From: Breviolum minutum Mf 1.05b.01 | Taxonomy: Eukaryota; Sar; Dinophyceae; Suessiales; Symbiodiniaceae | Direction: 5' to 3' | Assembly (NCBI GenBank): GCA_000507305.1 | Contig: DF241748.1 | Location: 1-64,000, forward strand | Length of the DNA: 64,000 nt | The notes under the pieces: generated by a model | The model's database searches: none | What the model was told of the DNA's origin: nothing | What the model saw: the letters and a program-made list of their open reading frames with translations, nothing else | Shown: in pieces, positions 11,585 to 24,900 of the stretch | Position numbering within the stretch: position 1 is the first letter of the stretch | Layout of the letters: each line of letters starts with the position of its first letter | Made by a program: the position numbers and the translations under genes

Positions 11585-14500
11585 GTAATGTGTGCCAAGG
11601 GGAAATAATCACACACCTTCTTGTTCTTGTTCTTGTTCATTCTATTCCCAGATGCAGGATGTATGAAGGTGCCATTTGCATCGTGCTGGCGGCCGGATTT
11701 TCCAAGGTGGAGCAGGACGTTTCTTAAATGGTCAGCATTGAGAAATCTTCAGGGAGGATGTCTCCAAATTCGGCTTCTCCAAACATCCAACTGATCTGAA
11801 ATGGTAAGTTTTGGTCTAAGTTTTAGTAGAAAGAACCAGTTTTTGGGGTCTTGCTTGTGCTGAAAACTTGGTTCGCAACTGGACATGACTTTAGCAAATA
11901 CCAGGAGCATCGACAAGACACAGTGGGCAGATTCATATTTGATCCAAAAATAAGCCTCTTGAACCATTTGCAAAGATCATGAGATTTCTCCATTTGATGA
12001 TTTAATTGGGTGCTGAAAACAACAAGACAAACCTTGTAGCCTCGCGATATTTTCGGTGTGTTGGGACCCCCATTGTCTCCCCAGGAGTTGGAAGACTCCA
12101 ATGGAGACGACCTTGCTGGCTTGCCAAAGGTGCCGGTTGAGCTTGGTTAAAAACGAGCTTGGTGAAAAAAAACCAAAGTATGATTGCATATGGATGTTTC
12201 CGAAAATAGGGGTACCCCCAAATCATCCATTTTCAATAGGGTTTTCCATTATAAACCATCCGTATTGGGGGTATCCCTATTTTAGGAAACGCCCATATAG
12301 AGAAGGACCGTTTTTTTAGAATTGGTGCCAGTCGGCTAGGAGGTGATCTATGAATCCCCTGATCGGAAAACTTGGCGCTGACATTTTTTTCATGAATATC
12401 TATCTATATTTGAAGATGTTAAAAAAAATGACATGATACATGGTCATAGAGTCATACGGTTGATTTTCAGAATTCCTCTATCAATTGAGATTTTTTTTTG
12501 TCAGATTTTGTGAAGGTTTCAAGTACCTCCAGTGGCATAAGATTTTCTTCCATCAAAAATTCATGGTGTTTTCCCAGCCTCGAAAACTACAGGCTTTGTT
12601 GCCTGTAGCTGGGAAGCCGATGTTGGATCATTGGTGGGTCACTTGGTGTCAGAACTGTCTGAAAGGTGGAAGAAAATGTAGCCAAGATGAGTTTCTATTC
12701 CCATCCGGCCCATCCTGTATAAAGGTTGGGGGGGTAGGTCGTTGAAGTTTGAGAATCTTGATTTTCATTTGATGTTTCTGCGATTCAGATTAAGTTGACC
12801 TTGGATAGAACTTATTCAAATTGAGGTACGGCTCCAACATTTTTTGTTTCAGCACCACAAGTTCTCATTCACCAGGGTTTACTTCGAGTATGCAAAGCAA
12901 ATCTCAGAATTCATAGTGATTGCACAAACCGAAATCATATGTCATACTTTAGGAGGTCTGTATCGGGCCATCAAGTAGATCATCTCAGCCTCAAACATAC
13001 ACTCACAACCAGAGAATCAGCATCCAACTGATCTAAGGAATATTTATTTCAGCTCCTTGGCTTACAAAAAGTGGACCTCTTCATGATGGAAGAATGGAAG
13101 AGAGGTATCCAACAAAACCAGGAAAATAGAGTGTTTCTGTAAGGCTGCTACCCCTCCCCCCTGCCTCTTCCGTCACCCGAAAGTTTGTGGTGCATCGAAA
13201 CGCAAGTATGGCGTGGTGATGGGTCCTGAAAATTCTAGTCTCACTTGAGCATTGTTTTATTGAATGACCAGTCCATCGAGAGGCTGAAGTAATAGAATAG
13301 GCAAGGTGCCCACGACGTTGCAGGCTGCTTGTGACAGCTTATGATGTTTAGTATGAGTATGTCCACTGAATTGTGTATATCATGCTTCCTTAATGTCATC
13401 CACACACGTTCTCAGATTCTGTGAGAAGACTCGGATCTCTGTGATCTTGAAGAATCTCCATGTTTTTATCGAGTAACTATATATATCTACAGTACTTGAG
13501 AATTCTGAATTTGCAGAACATACTAGTATTTGCAATCCAGCAAAATAGCATTTCAATACATCTCCGTTGGATGCATTGGTCTTGCAACCTACAATCTCAA
13601 ATGAGCGCTCTCAAGAAAATCGGTTTGTCTCCCAGCAAAAAAGCTCGAGGAGTTTCCCGTTTCCCCCGGTCTGTAAGGGGCCTCGTAGGGATGTTCAGAA
13701 CTGTACCCTTTGCAATCAGATCCATCGTCAACTATCAGGGGTTGGGTCGCAACAGACCAGAAAAAAACAATTCATCTCCACTGAGTTGACTAATTGATTC
13801 CCCTGACTCCAAGAAGATCTCCTATCTGGTCAGGAATCGATTGATCTCAGAGATTTTTTTGGTCAGCAATGCTTTGTTGCTTGGATTTTAGAGAACACAA
13901 GGTGGGTGTTCATTCTGGCAAAAGTTTTTTTTTGCGCGCAGATTTTTGTTGAGAATTTGGAGTTCAGCTGGGGAAAATCATAGCTCCTTTAACAGATGCG
14001 ATTGAAATGGGAGGGGCCAACGTTTGGTTTTGGATGGTTGAGTCATTACTTTGTTGGTTGGTTTTCAGTTTCAGCTTGAAGATAGTTAAAGAAAGGAGGG
14101 GAGACATGGATGATGAGTGAAGGCCTTCATCGAGATGGATTTATATAGAATACTAAAAACTGATTCTTTTTTCTATCTTTGTAGAAAAATAGCTCTCAAG
14201 CCACTTTTTTGAATTTGACACCCTTGTAAATTCGGAATGTTTTGATTTTCCTTTTAATATCCATGTCATCCCAACAACCTTTACTATACTACCTTTGGAG
14301 GGTTGTTTCTAACCCAAGTTGGCCGTTTTCCTAAGGAAGTACAAACACTTCGAACGCTGGGCCACTGCCAAAGGTATTGCAGTGAGTCGAGCAACTTGGA
14401 GTGAAAAAAGTGGCAAGAAAATACAACCAAAAGTTGTGGGAAAGGAGGTTTTTTTTTTTAAGAATTGCTAATTGCGAAGCCAACTAACCCATCAAAAAGA

Positions 14501-17500
14501 ATTAAAAAGATAGGTGTAGAAATGAAACGAAACTCTTGTTTTTTTCCCCAAGTAGCTTTAGCTATAAGGGTTTTTGCTTCAAGTATAGGGGTGAGTGTTT
14601 GCAGATTTTTTGGATTCGTTTTGGGGGGGAACAGGTTCCTTCAATGTAATGATGCAAAAGTTTGTTTTCGTATTTGCTGCTGCTTTGCTTCATAAAGTAG
14701 ACCTTGCGATGTTATCCATGCAAAAAATGAAGTTCATTGCGTAATAAAAGATTCCCTATTTTATTTCCACCCAGCGCCGAAATTCGTAAAGGAAAGTTAA
14801 ATCAACATATTGGCATACAACCCACAGCACATGTATCATCTATCCTGTCAAGTTAACATGTGTTTCTATGTATAGAGTTTTATTTCTGTCTAGTTATATT
14901 TTATATCTGTATGTATGTTTGTTTCTTGTCCAGAAATATCTATATAAGCACATGTATATTTTGAATAGGTTTGAAACAAATGGCGGGTTCAATCGATGAT
15001 ACCTTTCAATGCTATTTGGGGTCTATGCTGGTGGATCGAAACCTTGGGAGGACTTCATCCTAGATCCGTCTGTTAAAGTGTCGTTTCCATTTTGTTTGTT
15101 TTCCAGCCATTCACGGGATGATGACATTTTTTGGTGTTGAATCTTTAGTGTTACGTTGTTGTAGAAAGGGATTTTGTAGACAATCTAATATATTATGACT
15201 ATATATGTTTCCCTCAAAACCTTGGAAGAACATCTGAAGAATCATGTTCAGTCAAATGTTTGAACTTTTCTCCAGGTGGTCAATAGCGGTGCCACGGCCG
15301 TTGAGAAGGGACGAGGACGGGGCAGATTCATTTTTTCATTGATGTTTCAGCAGAAATTTGGTGAGCATTGGCATGGCCATCAAATTCGTGGAAGTTGAAC
15401 CGAAGGAATGTCTCTTGTAGATGATATGCCATTGAGGACATGTATATAAATTTTATATAGTGTATACACAAGCACAAGCACCTTTATTTCATTCAGACAT
15501 ATTGGATCTTGACCTACACTACCAGTCTTATGTTGATACTTTTGAGCTTTGAGACGTGAGATAGCCTGTGTGTGATAGAATCGCATAGATGACATTCATG
15601 CTTTTCAGGTGTTTTGAGGGACGTGGAGCTGGGTTTAAGACGAGCGCAGCAGACGCTTTGGAAGCAGATTATTTGTGTGTGCATTTTTGAATGCTTTTCC
15701 GACAACGATGACGCACCAAAGTACTGCAATAAGAATGTTACTGATGGTATATTTACATATATGTTCCAAAGTCAGCAATGAACAATGTCAGCAACAAGGT
15801 GTTGTTTTGATTTGTTTTTTAAACTGGTTGATACTGATACCATTTCAGATTTGGTCAATAACATTCTAGCAAGAAAGATTTCGATCCAGTGACTTGATAG
15901 GAGATATGGTAGTTTAGTAGTGCGTAAAATACAGACTATGTTGGGGCCCCAGTGTTTTCTGATGGTAGAAGAATCGAATTTCACTAGGTGGTGGCTTCAA
16001 ACGTTTTTAATTTTCACCCCAATTTGGGGAAGATTCCCATTTTGACTAACATTTTTCAGATGGGTTGAAACCACCAACCAGCTCATCATTTGTTGCGTTT
16101 GGGTCCCAATCGCAGTTTCACTGGTCAAACCCCACCAAGGGTCCTTGGTCCTATTGACAGTGCTGACCTTGGTCCAGCCTTTCGGGGGTTGGGGATGGTG
16201 GGACTTGGAGTTCAAGAAGGGATTTTCCATGAAGGATGCCATGCATCCTAAAGGTGTGATCATCTTGGTGGTAACCTATTCCGATTCCTATGAACCTTTA
16301 TGTGACAGTTTCACAAATATAGCTACCCTCTCATAACCTGGAATATGATGGGTTTGCACCCCCTTTTTGGGAGGTTTTATTTCGGTGGCGTTTAAATAAT
16401 TGCTGCACCGTTGGAAGGGGTATACTAAAAGAGCAACCAAAAGAACTACAATTGGAATTTGCAATGTCGAAGATTTGTAAGAAACACGTGTTTATTTGAC
16501 AACTTGGGAGAAAAAAAAAGGTGGAGAAAAACATGGTGGCTTTTCAAAATCTGATTTTGTGGATTCCTGTGAATGTCGAGTAGATTCCACTAGCTTTGAA
16601 GTGGGCAGCTGGATGAAACAGCTGCGGTCATACAGAGTTAAAGACCCAGAAATCTATGTGAGGCAGTCTGGGTTCGGGTAGACATGCCATCCCTGGTTTT
16701 TTTCGTTTCATGGCATGCCATTTCCACATATTTCCACGAGTTGTACACCTTGAATCATGAAAGATCCAGGGAAAATGGCTCCCAGCAACCTTTTGAAGTG
16801 GTTCATTATTTGTAGAGAGGAGGACGCCCCCAGCGTTGGAAAATACGGGAAAAACAATGCTTTGGAGCAACCCCCACAAGATAGGAAACATATATCATGA
16901 AAGACTATAGTCCACTTCCTTTCTCACAGAAAAGCAAGCCTCACTTTTCTAACAAACAATTTTCCGTATTATCCACTTCCTTTTATCTAAATGAGCAGTA
17001 TTTACTGGAAAGAACTTCAACTTATATAATAGCCAAAACTCAGTCTGTATATAATTCAGTCTTCGTTTTGATACAGTTCCTGCTCTAAAGAGATCCTGAT
17101 TCTTTCCAACCAAACATATTCCTTACTTATAGTCTACAATAGATTATTTATATTGTAAAGAAGACCTTAGTCTTTGGAACCAACTAACATTCTTCCCTTA
17201 TGATCCGCTTCCTTTTGAATAAACGTAACATATTGTTTATTGAAAGAATCCTTTTGTTTTCTTTCTTAATATTCTGTCCATATATAATATATGTTCCTTT
17301 TTGTTTGATAAATAGATCCGGATTCACAGGGAGCCTTGCTGTATTCTTCCTTTCAGCCAACTCTTGCTTACAACCGATTTTTCATTCGTAAGAAAGCCTT
17401 ATTGTAATCTTTCTAACAAATTCTTTTCCTTCTAATCCGTTTCCTCTCCAATCACGGTTTTTCGCGAAAGAGAACCCTAAACTTACTAGCCCAAATTCAG

Positions 17501-20500
17501 TCGAATCCAATTCTCTTTTCTTTCAACATTTATGTGCATACCTCCTATCATACAAAAAGCCTGACTCTGCGCGACAAATATTTTTTCTTCACATATCTAT
17601 ACTCCATTTCCTTTAAGGTACTTTCTTTGAAGATCATTTTTCTCTTCTAATTTTTTTCCTAGACCCAACTTCTTTGAAGTAGATAATTGGATAATCGGTT
17701 CCGTAAAGCCTTATACATATACGTATATATATATATATTTTTTTTCTCTTTTCCACAAAAATAATTCTGTTGCCTCCAATTTTTGGACAGTTGGGCTTGG
17801 GACAGCAAAAACCTCGAGAAAAACCAAATAAACCAAAAAAAACCAATCCTGAATGGACTTACCCAAGATTCTTCTCACAGGATTGTTTTTTTGNNNNNNN
17901 NNNNNNNNNNNNNNNNNNNNNNNNNNNNNNNNNNNNNNNNNNNNNNNNNNNNNNNNNNNNNNNNNNNNNNNNNNNNNNNNNNNNNNNNNNNNNNNNNNNN
18001 NNNNNNNNNNNNNNNNNNNNNNNNNNNNNNNNNNNNNNNNNNNNNNNNNNNNNNNNNNNNNNNNNNNNNNNNNNNNNNNNNNNNNNNNNNNNNNNNNNNN
18101 NNNNNNNNNNNNNNNNNNNNNNNNNNNNNNNNNNNNNNNNNNNNNNNNNNNNNNNNNNNNNNNNNNNNNNNNNNNNNNNNNNNNNNNNNNNNNNNNNNNN
18201 NNNNNNNNNNNNNNNNNNNNNNNNNNNNNNNNNNNNNNNNNNNNNNNNNNNNNNNNNNNNNNNNNNNNNNNNNNNNNNNNNNNNNNNNNNNNNNNNNNNN
18301 NNNNNNNNNNNNNTTGAGTTTTTGGACAGTTGGGGCTTGGGACACCAAAAAACCTACGAGAAAAACGAGGAAAACCAAAAACACAAAAAAACAATCTGGA
18401 ATAGACTTACTCCAGATTCTTCTCACAGGATTGTTTTTTTTGCTTCTTCTTGGTTTTCCTTGACTTTTTGGACATATGGAAAGGTGGAAATGAAAAAAGG
18501 GAAAAAACAAAAGATGCAAAAACCCAACGCTCCCAGCGTCCCTTTCTGTTTTTGTATCATTGGATTGGATGCTTAGGATTTGCATGAGTTTACCATCTGG
18601 GATGATTGGATGATTTGAGTCCAAAAGGCAAACGGCAACCATTTCTTTTCAACGAGGATGACGCAACAAGCATTTTGTAGCTATTATGTCGCCAAGAAGA
18701 AACTTAGAAGAAAACCGTGGAATATGACTCAATCGAATCATCCTTAGATTGAGGGTGGCTAATCCTAAGACTTCCAAAGAATGGGATTTGATATGAAATA
18801 TGAAGGGTATTGATTTGGATTCACTTCCACCTCAAATCAGTTCAACAATGATCTTTTCAACCGGAGAGTTTGTTGGATGTTTCGAAATTGGTGAGAGACT
18901 TGGTGATGTACTTAGCTTAGCTTGCAATTTCCCAATTTGGTGTTTTGGGTGGTTCCGGAAAGACTGAAAACCCCAAAAGTCATCACGGTTTCCCAGGTCT
19001 GCCCTAATGTCCTCAGGCCATTGCTGTTCAACACCCATGTCAGCAACATGAATTTTTACAAAGCTTGAGATCTCATTGATCTCAGTCCAAGGCTTTCTGC
19101 TTGGTTTTGTTTAAGGTGAGTTTTTTTTTTAAACGTCCATGATGGATTCACCATCGGGTGAATATATATATATATATCATATATATATATATACGTATAT
19201 CAATGTTAATATCCATTTTCAAAATTTTCCAGCCATGGTAAATAAGCAAATCTACTGCTTTTTGTTTTATCCTTGCATCTACTCTGAAGAAAAAACATAC
19301 CAGCCAACACCCGACCCACAGCCTTGTGGAGCTCATCCAAGTCTCCCCAGGTCGAGATGTGGTAGTTTTTGCTGGCGACACTTTGTTTTTCAAGGATTTT
19401 GATTTGCAAAGGACGAGTTGGTTTGTTGGTTTTATGGGATGTTTTTTCTATGGCTTTGAAAGCTTGAAAAGGGAGGGTTTGAGATCCTGAGATTTCTGAG
19501 AGTTCCAAACGAGATCTCAGGTGGAAGACGGGTGGAATCTATCAATGTGATATGGATTTGATGATTGATTTCTCATTGAACTTGAAGTGTGATTCCCTTG
19601 CCATCATTTAAGCTTAAGAAGCAGACATAGCGCAGGAAAGACCCTAGCATCCCCAAGAATACCTTCACCATAGAAGGAGGAATTTGAGGATTGAACAAGT
19701 TGATTTTTTCGTTGCAACAAATCAACTGAACTGTTGATTTCTGTTGAACTGATCTCAAAATCAGTGGGAGAATTGTAATGAGTTAGGTAAGCAACAATGA
19801 TGTGTACGTAGCATTCCTCCGTGCTTTGAAGCAGGAAACACTGTACTGAAAGGCATTCTTTCTTCTAGACATCCCCGAAGACTTTGATTGCCGAAGAATG
19901 GCGGGGAAGAAAAACCTCTGACAATCAGATGACATTGGCACCAGGATTTTAGACTTTCACTTTTACAAGGGTGGCTCCTTAATGCTCTACTATGGGCTAC
20001 TTGTGCTGCAATGATTTCTTTCATATGGAAAATTGGTTGGGAGAGGATCACGCCATGGATGATGGGGATTGAAAACCTCACGATGCCTTTTGACTGTGGA
20101 AAAGTTCTCCATGAATCGTACTGACTAAATTTGCATGGAAGGTGATGATGGCATTTTCTTTGGAAAAATAATCTGGCAAAGTGGATTTCACTTTCAGCGG
20201 GGAAAGAAACCACAATTTTGTGTCGTGTTGAAATTCTTATCATGGCTGCTTCCATGCTGTGAATGGATGATACGTAGTTACGTAGTTGGTTATTTGATAA
20301 TTGTGTGCATGCCATGCGGGATCAAATTGTAGTGGTGTCAGGTGATTCGAAGGGGGTTGGAACTGAGGATTTTTCTCTTATTTCATCTGGGATGGAAATT
20401 TTCAATTTGCTAGTTGGTGAACATTTTGAACCTGACCAGATATAGTCAGTACTTCAACGATGTCTTTTGTTTTTATCTAACATTTTTCCAAACTACTCGG

Positions 20501-21885
20501 ATATCACAGATTATATCTCTGGTCATATTTTCAACAATTTCAACGTCTGAATTGACATCAATAATATTCTTACCAACCCTTTTTCTTTTCACCAACAAAA
20601 AACCGAAAAGAAATCATTACCCTCCCCAAGTTAAACATGGAACCTAAAAATGATGGTTGTCAAAAGGAATCTCCTATTCCAAGGTGCCATTTTCGGGTTC
20701 CATGTTAAACTTTGGGAGGGTATGCGAAAACTTTCACCCGTTGGTAACGCCTGGAAACTGAGGTGTCGTGAGGTGGATACTCCTTCAGAACGAGGGATGT
20801 GCCAAGTGGATGACTCCAGCAAGGAGCGATGTTACAAGGGCGCAGGTTGGTACCCCCAAATCATCCATTTTTAATTATACTAGTAGGGTTTTTTCATTAT
20901 AAACCATCCATTTTGGGGTACCCCTATTTTTGGAAACACATATATATATATATATATATACATGCTTCATTTATTTGTTTTGAGAAAAGAAAGGTTTGTA
21001 TCTCTGGATTTCCATGTGTTCAAGGGTAGATGAGATGTACCCTCTGGAAGTTTAATATAGCCCCTGAAAATTTACCATCACAAGAAGAAAGCAGTCTTCC
21101 AACCATCATTTTTCAGGGCCTATATTAAACTTCGGGGGTAGCATTGTCGTTAAAAAGACGCCGCTGTGGGGGTGTTGGTTTCAAAACCTACAACGTCGAA
21201 TCAGGTAGTCTCCTTCGTGGAAAAACCCGTGGCCGGGCAACGGGGCAGTGACTTTCCATATGTCTCTAGGCAAAAAATTTGAGCTGAATTTCATATGCAG
21301 CTAAAAGGTTTCTTGAGGCACTGATTTTAAGGAAATCCACTTACTTCAATCCGTGCCGGTGAACAAGCAACGAGAAAGAAGTTGAACAAAACACGCACAA
21401 AGGGTACACTCCCAAAAAACAATGGCTGGAGCTTCAAAAATGATGTCCAAGTTGATGGATTCTCCTTGAAAATGGGCCCCATTTTCAGGTGAATTATCTT
21501 TGTCTTCCGGTTTTGCAAGGCTTGGTGTTTTTTTCCAGTTTGGATCCATAAAATCATTCACCAGTTGAGTTTCTGATCTTCAAATCGCCAATTTGCCATG
21601 ATCTGTGCAGGTTAAACGTATGGCATTGGAAAGTTTCCTATGTACCCCTGCTACTACTTGTGCTATGGCAGGTACTGCGATCACTTTGTCTTTTCAAAAA
21701 GTTGATTATCAACACAATTACAACATTCTAAACTTAAACAAAGAATGGTTTCTTTATACATGTCATGATGTCCCCCACAACAAATTGTCAACAGCAACAG
21801 CAACAACAACACCACCACCAACAACAACAAGAACAAGAACAAGAACAAGAACAAGAACAAGAACAACAACAACAACAACAACAGC

Positions 21886-21950
<65 letters not shown>

Positions 21951-24900
21951 CCACATCCACAACCACATCCACAACCACAGCCACAACCACAACCGCAACC
22001 GCAACCGCAACCGCAACCGCAACCGCAACCGCAACCACAACCACAACCACAACCACAACCACAACCACAACCACAACCACAACCACAACCACAACCACAA
22101 CCACAACCACAACCACAACCACAACCACAACCACAACCACAACCATTCGTTCACAGTGACACTGAGGTTTCTCCCTTGTTTTACATATTAGAACCTGCAG
22201 CTTGGAAGCCTCTTGGCACAAGTGATGGAGCTTTGGGCTAGAAACACGAGAGTTAGTGAAGCTACCAAACTGCTAAGTATAACTACAGCCAGCTACAACT
22301 ATCCGGGTTTAAAACTTTAGCGTGTCCCATTTGGAAACGCAAGAGGAGAAAAAATGCTTCCAGCTAATCCGGGCCATTTTCATTTAAAGTGACTTTAGAA
22401 TGCCCTGGAGCTTCCAGCTGTTTCGAAACAGGAAGATTCCGGAGTTTAACAGCACCACTGCCAACCGTGCGTGTGGCGCCACCTCCTTTAGCTTCGGGCG
22501 CTTTGTGCAACATGCGTCTCGTTTCAACAAGACAATGGTGGACTGAGGGTGCGAAAGTGGAAACTTCAAGGATATTACTTTTGGTCATCAAGAAAAGAGC
22601 AAGTCACATGAATGAAGTTTTTGAAATGTTGGGATTTTGTGTGAGATTTATTCCCAGCATGGACGAAGGGAAAATCTAAGTTGTCTGATGACGTTCTGAT
22701 CTGAAGGTGACTGATAGGAAAGGTGTAGAAGGTGGTTCCAGCGCCAAAAACGTAAAACAAATAATTTTGCAAATATTGATTTCAATTTTCTCACTATCTT
22801 GAACCTTTATCAACACTGGTTGGGAACCAAGGCGATTGACGAGTTGAAGCTTGCATTTTGGGGTGCGCTCGTTTTGCTTGGCTTCTACAGAGGGATGTCT
22901 TTCCCGTTGTGGCTTCACGTCGTGGAATTTTGGCGGCCGGATAGGTCTGCTACCTATTCATGTCAACGTCCTTTTGGGAAAAAATTATACGTTACGCAGT
23001 CATATATAGGCATATAATCACGTGTGTATACATGATATTACTTTGCTTGTATATACAACACACAAGTCATGATATCTGCTGCAGCTCCAATCGCGGCTAC
23101 AGATCTTTTGGTAAAATGACCTTGGCAGGTATGAGAATGCCTGGTGCGTTTCATTTGATTGGTGCTTCCACTGGGCTGGAAGAGTATCGCAGTGATACCA
23201 AGTTTGGACAAAGCTTTGGAGGTTTCATGAGATTCCTTGGAGGTGTTTGCAAATTTTGCAGCTTTCCCTTTGATGGAAAACCATGAAAAACCGATATTTT
23301 CCAGAAAAGATGATGTCTTACCATGAGAGATACAACTGTGGTCCCAATGAGACATGCCAAGGTCAATTGGATCGAACCTTTTCTTCGGTGCACAGTCAGG
23401 CGCTGCTTGGGCCTGACTTGCTTCTTTGGGGACTTGATAGAAAGACTGGACATGTTTGATGATTTCCTTTTTAGACAAGTACAATGTATATAGACTATAT
23501 ACTTAATATATATATATATACACATTGATATGTGCGTGTGTATACGTATATATATATATAAACAAGCATAAGTATCTTGATGTAGACAGATTGATAAGTT
23601 GATGGCATCACTTGCATCCTGCCAGGATGCGTTCAGTCGACGCTACCGTACCAAAACGTGGGGGGTCTCGTTTCAGCGTGCCGTCTGACACAGACAGTCA
23701 CCTGGGAAATACATTTGACTAGTTGGTCCTGCGGTTAAGTCAACAAGCGTGTCTCTGCTTGGCGGAAGGTTCCTAAAGTGTGGTGAAATACTTCTGAAGC
23801 GTCATGATTCCATTTTTCTTGTGCGCACCGGGGTTTTTGTTAGGTCAAACACCCATTTTGATAACATCCTTTCGTGTCTGGCCCAAGTAAATTGATGTAA
23901 AACATGAGCAACATGTTCCAGTCATGTGACTAGATTCATAACATTGAGTTGACTTCATAAAGTCTGAGTGGATTATTAGTGTCGGGTATCGCCACCCCAA
24001 GATTTTGATTGGTGTTTCTGACAAATTGCCGTTATCTTTGAAAATGCATACAAAAAAGAGAGCTTGTCAGACATAGACAGTGGCATGATAGGAATCCCAT
24101 TCAAAATATGTAAATCCTGCTTTTCAGAAATCCGATGCAAAGTGCAATTCACCCATTCATTCACCCATTAACATCAGCGAAGTGATCATATATTTTGTTT
24201 TTTCGCTTGATATACGCGTGTAGGCCTGTGCGTGATCTACATTGACAAAATTTCTAGTCCAATTTGTTAGTATCAAGTCTGAAGTGATTCAAGTCAACAA
24301 GATTCACTTTTTCGGCCCTTTAGATGATCGGTGTCTAGTGTAAAGGTTTGTTCTTTAGCTCTGATATCGGACAAAAGGATTGGCCTACTTTAGTTCCGAA
24401 ACGAGCTGTTTTCTTTTATACATCGATGTGTAGGCTCATTCGAGAATTGATAGCATCAGGAACCTCCATTGATTGGTATACCGAGGTATGCACGTGTAGG
24501 CCTGATGGGCAATCCCAGTGATGGTTTCCATGGAAAGGCGCTTTAAAGGGCTGACCGTTTGCGGCCTCATCTTGGGGTGATGTTTTTTCAGGACGTGCCG
24601 AGGTCATTATGCCACGCTACACTTCAAAATGAACTTCACAACTTCACGCATTCTTTTGAAGGGTAAAGACGCCATTCTGTTTTCAGATCTTTTCAAACTC
24701 CAAATGTTTTTTGAGACATTGATTTGATGAAAGGGGGAGAGGCTTAGAGAGGGTGGAAAAAAGCCCCTTTGTTGTACCCCACTTTGAAAGTAAATGGTGC
24801 CTTCAGTCACCACTTCAGCCGGCTTTCAATGGAGAGGTGAAGTTGGAAAGTGATTGGATCATATTGCAGCAATTCCATGAAAGGAAAAACTGATCAAAAA

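Noticed and set aside
16211..16681. Exon-like frames FKKGFSMKDAMHPKGV and VDSTSFEVGSWMKQLRSY
   Set aside because: They lie between E9 and E10, where the family has no room for extra residues; probably chance frames.
17711..18642. ORFs spanning the N run
   Set aside because: Translated N is not sequence.
18997..19066. Frame VCPNVLRPLLFNTHVSNMNF after TTTCCCAG
   Set aside because: It also falls inside the E9-E10 intron; the helix and FAGD strand should be adjacent.
21605..22241. Long ORFs of poly-Thr, poly-Gln, poly-Val and poly-Leu
   Set aside because: All come from one CAA/CCACAA microsatellite that is open in every frame and lies in an intron of the NTP-transferase/glucuronokinase gene.
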